Shown here: positions 1-5,392 of the stretch, in pieces
Numbering within the stretch: the stretch's first letter is position 1
How the letters are laid out: every line of letters begins with the position of its first letter
Source: Bacillota bacterium
GTDB taxonomy: Bacteria > Bacillota > Clostridia > Oscillospirales > Oscillospiraceae
DNA: 5,392 bases
Direction: 5' to 3'
Assembly: GCA_023406225.1 (NCBI GenBank)
Contig: JAEXWS010000002.1
Coordinates: forward strand, 1 to 5,392
Position numbers and translations under genes: made by a program
Notes under the pieces: model-generated
What the model saw: the letters and a program-made list of their open reading frames with translations, nothing else
The model's database searches: none
What the model was told of the DNA's origin: nothing

Positions 1-1
1 G

Positions 2-1270
2 ACCTACACCCGGGCCACCGGCAGCGAGCAGGTCCGCCTGGGCCGGGGCGCCGCCCGGCTGGAGTACGCCCTGGCGGAGGAGCTGGGCTGCGTGGCCCAG
101 TGGCGCACCTGGAATGGGGCGGCCACCCTCGGCGTCCCCTATACCAGCCTGAACCTGTGGGTCAACGGAGACGGCTCCGGCAACGTGCTGTCCTTCCTGT
201 ACGGCGACGGCGCGGAGGACGGGCTGACGCTGCCCGTCGCCACGCTGGACTTCACCGGCTGGAAGCAGGTCAGCGTGACGCTGCCCGGCCAGCCCTTCAC
301 CCTCCAGGGTGTCCAGGTGGCCACCACCGGTGCCAGCGTCTACGACGACGGCCTGGGCAACCTCATCACCGAGTATCCCGCCACGCCCCGGACCGGCACG
401 GTGTATATCGACCACATCGTGGCCTCCTTCGGCGGCACGGTGGACAACGAGGCGCCGGTGATCACCGCCTCGCTGGAGGAGTCGGACTTTTCGGTGCGGG
501 CCACGGTCTCCGACGCGGTGGACGGGGTGCTCCCCGCCTCCGCCGTGACGGTCTCCTATAACGGCGCACCGATGTCCGCCGATTACAACGCCTCCACCGG
601 CAGCCTGGCCTTCGCCCTGCCCGGCCCCGGCGAGACCCACGAGGCCATGCGGGTCACCATCACTGCGATGGACGCCTCCGGCAACATCGGCCGGGCCTCC
701 CTGGACGTGGAGCCCTACGGCGTGGACCACAAGTTCACGGACATCAACGGCTACTGGGCGGCCACCTATGTGGACTTCCTGTACAACTCCGGCGTCACCA
801 CCGGCTATTCCGACGGCACCTTCCGCCCCGACCAGAACATCACCCGGGCCCAGTTCGCCGTGATGCTGTACCGGTACCTGGGGCTGGAGGAGAGCCGGTA
901 TGAGGACGTGACGCTGCCCTTCGCGGACAACGGCGCCATTCCGGAGTACGCCGTGCCCGCCATCCGGGCGCTGTACACCGAGGGGGTCATCAACGGCTCC
1001 ACCGGCGCCGACGGCCGGGTGTACTTCAACCCGGGCAGCAGCCTCACCCGGGCTCAGGCCGCCACCATGATCGGCCGGACCCAGGCCAAGGGCTACGCCG
1101 CGGCGGAGCTGACCTTCACCGACACGGCCTCCATCCCCGCCTACGCCGTCTCCTATATCCAGACCATGGTGGCCCAGGGGGTCATCGGCGGCTACGCGGA
1201 CGGCTCCTTCCAGCCGGGGGCCAACATCACCCGGGGCCAGATGGCCAAGATCCTGTATACGCTTCTGTGA
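2..1270 (+). CDS. SLH-domain exported surface protein, 5'-truncated (possible phosphodiester glycosidase family C-terminus)
   Basis: The frame is open from the left window edge to a TGA at 1268-1270, giving 422 visible residues; the true start, signal peptide and any catalytic domain lie outside the window. A GTG at 92 is internal, since in-frame coding continues upstream with the same domain. Visible residues 8-142 look like a galactose-binding-like beta-sandwich (WVNGDGSGN at 53-61, TGWK at 85-88, TVYIDHIV at 133-140). Residues 148-237 look like an Ig-like domain (DNEAPVI entry, DASGN near the end). Residues 243-422 hold three SLH repeats with ITRAQ, LTRAQ and ITRGQ at 280, 348 and 409, the motif that binds secondary cell-wall polymer. 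The protein is therefore probably exported and held non-covalently on the cell wall. The sandwich-Ig-SLH order resembles the C-termini of clostridial NAGPA-type phosphodiester glycosidases; that is recalled family knowledge and not shown by the fragment. It ends in its own terminator. Confidence 0.9.
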   Translation, partial: TYTRATGSEQVRLGRGAARLEYALAEELGCVAQWRTWNGAATLGVPYTSLNLWVNGDGSGNVLSFLYGDGAEDGLTLPVATLDFTGWKQVSVTLPGQPFTLQGVQVATTGASVYDDGLGNLITEYPATPRTGTVYIDHIVASFGGTVDNEAPVITASLEESDFSVRATVSDAVDGVLPASAVTVSYNGAPMSADYNASTGSLAFALPGPGETHEAMRVTITAMDASGNIGRASLDVEPYGVDHKFTDINGYWAATYVDFLYNSGVTTGYSDGTFRPDQNITRAQFAVMLYRYLGLEESRYEDVTLPFADNGAIPEYAVPAIRALYTEGVINGSTGADGRVYFNPGSSLTRAQAATMIGRTQAKGYAAAELTFTDTASIPAYAVSYIQTMVAQGVIGGYADGSFQPGANITRGQMAKILYTLL

Positions 1271-1272
1271 CG

Positions 1273-1317
1273 AAAAGCCGTCTTTCCGGTGGAAACCCGC
1301 CGGAAAGACGGCTTTTT
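1273..1317 (+). terminator. Strong intrinsic terminator of the SLH protein gene
   Basis: It begins 3 bases after the stop codon. The arms 1273-1289 and 1300-1316 are perfect 17-nt complements, and inner pairs 1290-1292 with 1297-1299 extend the stem to about 20 bp around an AAAC loop. The stem is followed by a run of five T (1313-1317). The A-run at the left foot would give T residues on the other strand, so it could also stop transcription coming leftward. It separates the SLH gene from the downstream unit. Confidence 0.95.
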
Positions 1318-1340
1318 AACGGGCCCTTTACGGCCAGACG

Positions 1341-1370
1341 TTGCTTTTTCCCCCTTCGCTGTGGTATCAT
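1341..1370 (+). promoter_or_regulatory. Extended -10 promoter for the leader and CNNM gene
   Basis: The -10 box TATCAT (1365-1370) matches the SigA consensus at 5 of 6 bases and is preceded by the extended -10 TGN (1362-1364). The -35 candidate TTGCTT (1341-1346) is weak, with 3 of 6 matches and an 18-bp spacer, which fits an extended -10 promoter. The predicted start is near 1377. It lies just after the upstream terminator and is the only credible promoter seen before the gene at 1549. Its core closely resembles the promoter at 2813-2841. Confidence 0.65.
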
Positions 1371-1376
1371 GCTCTC

Positions 1377-1504
1377 CAGCGACACGGCCCACAGGCCGGG
1401 AAAGGAATCGTGGAATTTGCGTGGACGAACCTCCGCTGCCCACTCATATCTCTTTTCATAACAGGCAGTCCGTCCCCCCCCAAGGGGCCGGACCGCCTGT
1501 TTTT
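1377..1504 (+). ncRNA. Candidate structured leader or small RNA ending in a terminator
   Basis: The region runs from the predicted transcription start to the end of a terminator-like hairpin and has no convincing coding content. By eye it can fold into three parts: a short hairpin (1385-1389 with 1394-1398, CACA loop); an irregular rod (1400-1406 with 1451-1457, 1410-1413 with 1440-1443, 1419-1421 with 1434-1436); and the terminator hairpin. The segment CGGCCC at 1385-1390 is also complementary to GGGCCG at 1485-1490 inside the terminator, so an alternative, terminator-disrupting fold is conceivable. It could be an attenuator or riboswitch-like leader of the CNNM gene, or a small RNA with read-through. 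I saw no recognisable M-box, yybP-ykoY, SRP RNA or tmRNA signature. A 6S-like RNA is possible, but this would be short for one. Pairings were found by hand and energies were not computed. Confidence 0.35.
1460..1504 (+). terminator. Terminator-like hairpin upstream of the CNNM gene
   Basis: AACAGGC (1460-1466) pairs with GCCTGTT (1495-1501) and GTCCG (1468-1472) pairs with CGGAC (1489-1493), with a single A/C mismatch between the two helices. An inner CCCC/GGGG helix (1476-1479 with 1484-1487) is possible. A run of five T (1500-1504) follows. The hairpin lies about 45 bases before the start codon at 1549 and downstream of the only promoter found, so the gene would need read-through or regulated antitermination. 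An 8-C tract (1474-1481) lies in the loop side. Confidence 0.75.
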
Positions 1505-1528
1505 GATTTCTTTCCGACATTTATTTTT

Positions 1529-1539
1529 TAAGGAGTGAT
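1529..1539 (+). promoter_or_regulatory. Ribosome binding site of the CNNM gene
   Basis: TAAGGAGTGAT matches the full anti-Shine-Dalgarno complement (TAAGGAGGTGAT) with one G missing. The core AGGAG (1531-1535) is 13 bases from the ATG at 1549, somewhat long, but the extended pairing reaches closer to the start. ATG at 1538 and GTG at 1535 are in another frame, so they do not compete as starts for this gene. Six C residues fill the gap before the start codon. Confidence 0.8.
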
Positions 1540-1548
1540 GATCCCCCC

Positions 1549-2802
1549 ATGGACAGTTCCAGTGCCGCCATGACCCTTGCCATTCTGGTGCTCGTGAGCT
1601 TTTCCGCCTACTTCTCCGCCACGGAGACCGCCTTTTCCAGCCTGAACAAGATCCGCCTGAAAAGCAAAGCCGACGCGGGCGACCGCCGGGCCGCCCTGAC
1701 GCTGGAGCTGGCGGAGGACTACGACCGCCTGCTCTCCACCATCCTCATCGGCAACAACCTGGTGAACATCACCGCCACCACCGTAGGCGCGGTGCTGTTC
1801 ACCCGTCTTGCGGGGGCGCTGTACGGCCCCACCGTCTCCACGGTGGTCTTGACGGCGGTGATCCTGCTCTTCGGAGAGATCTCCCCCAAGAGCATCGCCA
1901 AGGAAAGCCCGGAGCGCTTCGCCATGGCCGCGGCCCCCCTGCTGCGGGTATGCCTTGGTTTGCTGCGGCCGCTGAACTTCCTCTTCACCCGGTGGAAGCG
2001 CCTTCTGCGCAGGGTGATCGGGTCCGCCGACGACCCGGGCATCTCCGAAGAGGAGCTTATCACCATGGTCTCCGAGGCGGAGAGCGGGGGCGGCCTGGAC
2101 CGGCACGAGAGCGAGCTGATCCGCTCCGCCATCGGGTTCGGCGGCCGGGAGGCGGGAGACATCCTGACGCCCCGGGTGGACGTGGCGGCGGTGCCCGAGG
2201 ACGCGGACACGGACGCCGTGGCCGCCGCCTTTGCAAAGAGCGGCTATTCCCGCCTGCCGGTGTACCGCGGCAGCATCGACGATATCGTGGGCGTTCTCCA
2301 CGAAAAGGACTTCTACGCCGCCCGCTTTCAGGGACGGGAACAGCCCGCCGGATGCGTCGGCCCCGTCCACTACACCACCGCCAACACCCCCATCGACCGC
2401 CTTCTGCGGACGATGCAGCGGGAAAAGGTCCATCTGGCCGTGGTGGTGGACGAATACGGCGGCACCGCGGGCATCGTCACCCTGGAGGACATCGTGGAGG
2501 AGCTGGTGGGAGAGATCTGGGACGAACACGACGAGGCGGCGGAGCCGTTTTGCAGGCAGAGCGACGGAAGCTGTCTCGCCGCCTGCTCCGCCGACCTGGC
2601 GGACCTGTTCAGCCTGTTCTCCATCCGGCGCGCAGGCTCCGGCTCCGTCTCCGGATGGGTCGTCCAGCACCTGGGCCGCCTGCCCGGGACCGGGGACCGC
2701 TTCCAGGCGGACGGCCTGGATGTGACCGTCACCCGGACGGACCGCCGCCGGGTCCTGGAGGTCCGGGTCCGCCCGCTGCCCGCGCCGGCGGAGGAGGCGT
2801 GA
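1549..2802 (+). CDS. CNNM/CorC-type 'hemolysin family' membrane protein, probable Mg2+ or divalent-cation exporter
   Basis: The product has 417 residues, a full length for the family. Residues 1-155 form the DUF21/CNNM membrane domain, with hydrophobic segments near 6-22, 62-85, 93-113 and 125-145 and family motifs SATETAFSS (23-31), GNNLVNI (68-74) and FGEISPKSIAKE (108-119). Residues 205-325 are a CBS pair, with SRLPVYRGSIDDIVGVLHEKD-like sequence at 234-254 and DEYGGTAGIVTLEDIVEELVG-like sequence at 301-321. Residues 333-410 are the CorC_HlyC transporter-associated domain. Members such as B. subtilis MpfA and bacterial CorB/CorC are linked to Mg2+ export, with the CBS pair sensing nucleotide and Mg2+. 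The name 'hemolysin' is historical and haemolysis is not implied. It acts at the cytoplasmic membrane. The start is supported by the TAAGGAGTGAT site. It sits behind a leader hairpin that may attenuate it, and no terminator separates it from the next gene 78 bases on. Ion specificity is inferred from the family. Confidence 0.93.
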   Translation: MDSSSAAMTLAILVLVSFSAYFSATETAFSSLNKIRLKSKADAGDRRAALTLELAEDYDRLLSTILIGNNLVNITATTVGAVLFTRLAGALYGPTVSTVVLTAVILLFGEISPKSIAKESPERFAMAAAPLLRVCLGLLRPLNFLFTRWKRLLRRVIGSADDPGISEEELITMVSEAESGGGLDRHESELIRSAIGFGGREAGDILTPRVDVAAVPEDADTDAVAAAFAKSGYSRLPVYRGSIDDIVGVLHEKDFYAARFQGREQPAGCVGPVHYTTANTPIDRLLRTMQREKVHLAVVVDEYGGTAGIVTLEDIVEELVGEIWDEHDEAAEPFCRQSDGSCLAACSADLADLFSLFSIRRAGSGSVSGWVVQHLGRLPGTGDRFQADGLDVTVTRTDRRRVLEVRVRPLPAPAEEA

Positions 2803-2812
2803 CCTTTCCAGG

Positions 2813-2841
2813 TTGTGTCCTCCCCCGGCCTGTGGTATAAT
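2813..2841 (+). promoter_or_regulatory. Extended -10 promoter for the CmpB-like membrane protein gene
   Basis: A perfect TATAAT (2836-2841) is preceded by TGG (2833-2835 reads TGG), matching the extended -10 TGN. TTGTGT (2813-2818) is a weak -35 with a 17-bp spacer. The predicted start near 2848 leaves a short leader of about 32 bases, containing the AAAGGAG ribosome binding site (2864-2870). The promoter lies wholly in the 77-base gap after the CNNM gene. Confidence 0.8.
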
Positions 2842-2879
2842 GAACGGACATATTTTGAAAGGCAAAGGAGCGTCTTTCC

Positions 2880-3920
2880 ATGCACGTCTACACCACGGGC
2901 CAATGGGTCCTGCTGTTTTTCTTCTACTGCTTTTGCGGCTGGGTCTGGGAGAGCTGCTACGTCTCCCTCCGCCAGCGGCGCTGGGTGAACCGGGGCTTTC
3001 TGCAAGGTCCCCTGCTGCCGATCTACGGCTCCGGCGCCATCATCATCCTCCTCGCCACCATCCCCGTGGCGGAGGACGCGCGGCTGGTGTTCCTCTTCGG
3101 CATGACCGCCGCCACCATCCTGGAGTACTTCACCGGCGCGGCCATGGAAAAGCTTTTCAAGGTCCGCTACTGGGACTACTCCAAGCAAAAATTCAACCTC
3201 AACGGCCACATCTGCCTCACCAGCTCCATCGCCTGGGGCTTTTTCTCCATCCTGCTGGTGCGCTTCCTCCACCCGCCCGTCGCAAGGCTCCTCCAGCGGG
3301 TGCCGGATTTCTGCGTGGACCCCCTGGCCCTGGCGCTGACCATCGTTCTCACGGTGGACGCGGTCCGGTCCGTCCAGGCCGCCATGGACCTCCGGGAGAT
3401 GCTCACCAAGCTCACGGAGGAGAACGAGGACCTGCGCCGCCTGGCCAAGCGGGCGGAGGTGTTCTCCGCCTTCGCGGAAGAGGACCTGCGCCGCTTCCGG
3501 GACCGGACCGAGGTGGAAAAGATCCTGCTGCGGGACCGCCTGGAGGCGGAGCTCCGGCAAAAGCGGGAGGCCCGTGCCGAGCGGACCCTCCGGCGCCAGG
3601 AGGCCCTGGAGGAGGCGCTTTGCCGCGTCACCTCCGCCAAACTGGAATCCCTGGGCAACATCACGGAGGCGCTGGAGCGCTACCGGGACCAGCTGGAGGA
3701 CGCCCGGGACCTGACCGCCGAGGCCCTGGCCGAGCGCAAAGCGGAGATCGCCGAGGCCCTGGAAAAGCTCCGCAGCCGGGAGAGCGCCATCCGCGCCCGG
3801 ACGGCAAAGACCTACCGCCGCTCCCTGCGCATCCTGCGGGGCAACCCCTCCGCCAGGACGAAGGAGTTTTCCGAAGCTCTGGAGGCCCTGCGAAAGCTGG
3901 GCGGCATGCATCTGGACTGA
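2880..3920 (+). CDS. CmpB-like 'putative ABC transporter permease' membrane protein with long coiled-coil C-terminus
   Basis: The product has 346 residues. The ATG at 2880 is 9 bases after AAAGGAG (2864-2870). Residues 1-165 form the membrane domain, with about five hydrophobic segments near 8-24, 48-64, 68-84, 110-131 and 146-164. It carries conserved-looking family stretches GWVWES (20-25), NRGFLQGPLLPIYGSGA (37-53), EYFTGAAMEKLFKVRYWDYS (82-101) and NLNGHICLTSSIAWG (106-120). This matches the ABC_trans_CmpB family of clostridial membrane proteins. Residues 172-300 are a highly charged Arg/Glu/Leu helix that reads as a coiled coil, followed by a basic tail (302-328). There is no ATP-binding domain, and no ABC ATPase lies next to it in the window, so the 'permease' name is weak; the molecular function is unknown. 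The coiled coil is probably cytoplasmic and may serve oligomerisation or a protein partner. The gene has its own promoter and a strong terminator. Confidence 0.88.
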   Translation: MHVYTTGQWVLLFFFYCFCGWVWESCYVSLRQRRWVNRGFLQGPLLPIYGSGAIIILLATIPVAEDARLVFLFGMTAATILEYFTGAAMEKLFKVRYWDYSKQKFNLNGHICLTSSIAWGFFSILLVRFLHPPVARLLQRVPDFCVDPLALALTIVLTVDAVRSVQAAMDLREMLTKLTEENEDLRRLAKRAEVFSAFAEEDLRRFRDRTEVEKILLRDRLEAELRQKREARAERTLRRQEALEEALCRVTSAKLESLGNITEALERYRDQLEDARDLTAEALAERKAEIAEALEKLRSRESAIRARTAKTYRRSLRILRGNPSARTKEFSEALEALRKLGGMHLD

Positions 3921-3922
3921 GA

Positions 3923-3962
3923 AAAGGACCGCGCGGACCCAAATGGGTCCGCGCGGTCCTTT
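3923..3962. terminator. Bidirectional terminator between convergent genes
   Basis: Perfect 18-bp inverted repeat: the arm 3923-3940 pairs with 3945-3962 around an AAAT loop. It starts 2 bases after the CmpB-like stop and ends 4 bases before the stop codon of the opposite-strand MATE gene. The T-run is short on the + strand (three T at 3960-3962) and slightly longer on the - strand (four T, from AAAA at 3922-3925). Its position and symmetry suit termination of both genes. Confidence 0.9.
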
Positions 3963-3966
3963 CCGC

Positions 3967-5337
3967 TCAGGCGGCCTCCGCCGCCGGCTCTTCAAAATCC
4001 AGGATCCGATGGATGGTCAGCCGGTAGACCAGGATGGAGACCAGGGGGCCCAGCAGATCGGAGATGGGCTGCACATAGAACACCGCCCGGGCCGGAAAGA
4101 ACCGGGGGATGAGCAGCAGCGCCGCAAAATACACCGCCTTGCGCCAGAAGGACAGCGGCAGCGACAGCCGCACCTGTCCCATCCCCGTGAATCCGTCCAC
4201 CAGCTCGTACTGGATGCCCAGGGGGATGATGGCCAGGGTGCACACCTTGATGGCGGAGAACGCCTCCGCCGCCAGCAGCGGCTCTGCGGTAAACAGCCGG
4301 ACGAACAGCGGCCCCGCCGTCCGGGCCAGGATGAACAGCAGCGTGGTGTAGCCCCCGCACAAAAGGAAGAGCTGCCGCTGGGCCTCCAGGATGCGGTCCT
4401 TCCGCCGGGCGCCGTAGTTAAAGGCCAGGATGCCCTGGGTGCCGCAGGAGATGCCGCTGAGGGGCATGGTCACCACCAGCATGAAGCTCTGGGCGATGGT
4501 GGCGCAGGTCACCAGCCGGTCCCCCAGCTCCGGCCCGCCGTAGTGCTGGAGCACGGCGTTCAGAGCGATGATCATCACGCTGTCCACCGCCACGATGGCG
4601 AAGGGGGTGAAGCCCATGGTCAGGATGCGCCCCATCAGCCGCCCCCGGTAGCCGCCGAAGGTGATGCGGATGGGCGCTTTCCTTCCAAAGAGGAAGAAAA
4701 GCACATAGGCGCAGCTGGCAAGCTGGGAGAGCACCGTGGCCAGGGCCGCGCCCAGCACGTCCAGACGGCAGGCGAAGATGAAGATGGGATCCAGGACGAT
4801 GTTCAAAACCGCCCCCAGCAGCACGGACCTCATGCCCGTCCTGGCGAAGCCCTGGCAGATAATGAACTGGTTCAGCCCCAGGGACAGCAGGTTGAACACC
4901 GTTCCGAAGAGATACACGGTGAAATAGGCCTCGGCGTGGGGGTAGGTGACGGCGCTGGCGCCGAAGGCCATCAGCATGGGCCGCCGCAGCGGGAGCGCCG
5001 CCGCCGTCAGGACCACGCCGCAGACGCACAGCATCAAAAAGGCGTTGGCCAGGATGCGCCTGGCCTCCTCCGTCCTGCCCTCGCCCAGGCGGATGCTCAT
5101 CAAAGGCGCGCCGCCCATGCCCACCAGGGAGGCGAAGGCCGCCAGCATGGTCACCACCGGGCCGCACACGCCCACCCCCGCCAGGGCCATGTCCCCGATA
5201 TGGGGGATGTTGCTGATATAGATGCGGTCCACGATGCTGTAAAGCACGCTGACGAACTGGGCCAGCATGCTGGGGACGGCGATCCGCCACACCAGCGGGC
5301 GGATGGGGTCCGTCCCCAGGTTGTTTTCCAGAGTCAT
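3967..5337 (-). CDS. MATE family multidrug/cation antiporter (efflux transporter)
   Basis: The product has 456 residues from the ATG at 5337, typical MATE length. It is an integral membrane protein with about twelve hydrophobic segments in two halves. Family features by residue: NNLGTDPI (5-12) entering TM1; LYSIVDRIYI (32-41), with Asp37 at the usual TM1 acidic position; GVGVCGP (54-60); GMGGAPLMSIRLGEG (73-87); NQFIICQGFARTGM (156-169); LNIVLDPIFIF (178-188); and TQGILAFNYGARR (300-312) in the second half. MATE proteins export drugs or cationic metabolites in exchange for H+ or Na+; the substrate here cannot be told. The start is chosen by GAGGAA just upstream; a GTG at 5355 would add six residues (MCEEPI) but would swallow that site. 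The gene converges on the CmpB-like gene and shares its terminator. No regulator is visible beside it, and any promoter is mostly beyond the right edge. Confidence 0.93.
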   Translation of the reverse strand: MTLENNLGTDPIRPLVWRIAVPSMLAQFVSVLYSIVDRIYISNIPHIGDMALAGVGVCGPVVTMLAAFASLVGMGGAPLMSIRLGEGRTEEARRILANAFLMLCVCGVVLTAAALPLRRPMLMAFGASAVTYPHAEAYFTVYLFGTVFNLLSLGLNQFIICQGFARTGMRSVLLGAVLNIVLDPIFIFACRLDVLGAALATVLSQLASCAYVLFFLFGRKAPIRITFGGYRGRLMGRILTMGFTPFAIVAVDSVMIIALNAVLQHYGGPELGDRLVTCATIAQSFMLVVTMPLSGISCGTQGILAFNYGARRKDRILEAQRQLFLLCGGYTTLLFILARTAGPLFVRLFTAEPLLAAEAFSAIKVCTLAIIPLGIQYELVDGFTGMGQVRLSLPLSFWRKAVYFAALLLIPRFFPARAVFYVQPISDLLGPLVSILVYRLTIHRILDFEEPAAEAA

Positions 5338-5343
5338 GATCGG

Positions 5344-5349
5344 TTCCTC
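5344..5349 (-). promoter_or_regulatory. Ribosome binding site that decides the MATE start
   Basis: On the minus strand GAGGAA lies 6 bases before the ATG at 5337-5335, an ordinary Shine-Dalgarno spacing. This favours ATG at 5337 over the in-frame GTG at 5355, whose upstream sequence has only a G-run (5369-5374 on the minus strand) about 13 bases away. Confidence 0.7.
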
Positions 5350-5392
5350 ACACACACAAAGAATGAACCCCCCATTTTCTTTGGGTCTTGCC

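Noticed and set aside
1273..1317. Possible transposon terminal repeat or CRISPR-like repeat from the long perfect inverted repeat
   Set aside because: A single hairpin of about 20 bp with a tetraloop and T-run directly after a stop codon is an intrinsic terminator; no repeat units, transposase or target duplication are present.
1267..1538. Short open frames on both strands in the 1271-1548 gap
   Set aside because: They translate through one or both hairpins, lack Shine-Dalgarno sites and show no codon bias like the neighbours; the region is better explained as terminator, promoter and leader.
1549..2802. A haemolysin toxin function for the CNNM gene
   Set aside because: The DUF21-CBS-CorC_HlyC order identifies the cation-transport family; 'hemolysin' is an old label not backed by any pore-forming toxin feature.
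1528..2865. A 445-codon open frame on the minus strand opposite the CNNM gene
   Set aside because: Its translation is low-complexity (rich in G, A, R, H, Q, V), has no recognisable domain, and mirrors a well-supported gene; such long antisense frames are expected in GC-rich coding DNA.
2370..3995. A 541-codon minus-strand open frame spanning the CNNM 3' end and the CmpB-like gene
   Set aside because: It crosses a promoter, two ribosome binding sites and a terminator of supported genes, and its composition is that of a GC-skewed antisense shadow.
2813..4027. A 404-codon plus-strand open frame overlapping the CmpB-like gene in another frame
   Set aside because: It is Pro/Gly/Arg-rich without membrane or domain pattern, starts inside the -35 region of the promoter and runs through the terminator into the opposite gene.
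5356..5392. Promoter for the MATE gene at the right edge
   Set aside because: Reading the minus strand, only 37 bases remain and no -10/-35 pair with acceptable spacing is visible; the promoter or an upstream operon gene is probably outside the window.

Overview
The window looks like a piece of chromosome from a GC-rich, anaerobic, Gram-positive Clostridia member, probably of the Oscillospiraceae type (Flavonifractor, Lawsonibacter or Intestinimonas relatives). The basis is the high GC content with strong G/C preference at third codon positions, an S-layer-homology (SLH) surface protein, Shine-Dalgarno sites close to the Gram-positive consensus, 'TGTGGTATAAT'-type extended -10 promoters, and a membrane protein of the clostridial CmpB-like 'putative ABC transporter permease' family. 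This placement is inference; no rRNA or marker gene is present.

Layout: (1) 2-1270 (+) is the C-terminal part of an exported cell-surface protein, cut by the left window edge: a galactose-binding-like beta-sandwich, an Ig-like domain and three SLH repeats. It ends in a very strong intrinsic terminator (1273-1317). (2) 1318-1548 has no protein gene, but it holds an extended -10 promoter (1341-1370), about 128 nt of foldable transcript, and a second terminator-like hairpin (1460-1504) that stands before the next gene. (3) 1549-2802 (+) is a CNNM/CorC-type 'hemolysin family' membrane protein (DUF21, two CBS domains, CorC_HlyC domain), probably a divalent-cation (Mg2+) exporter. (4) 2880-3920 (+), with its own extended -10 promoter (2813-2841), is a CmpB-like multipass membrane protein carrying a long charged coiled-coil C-terminus. 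(5) 3923-3962 is an 18-bp perfect hairpin shared by convergent genes. (6) 3967-5337 (-) is a MATE-family efflux protein, with its start chosen by a GAGGAA site.

The genes are mostly separate transcription units. Only the CNNM gene and the CmpB-like gene could be partly co-transcribed, because no terminator lies between them. Most of the content is ordinary envelope and membrane housekeeping or accessory function. The least explained part is the structured leader or small RNA at about 1377-1504: the sequence shows a promoter, internal helices and a terminator-like hairpin ahead of a probable metal-transport gene. That makes it a candidate attenuator or independent small RNA. I did not match it to a known riboswitch class.
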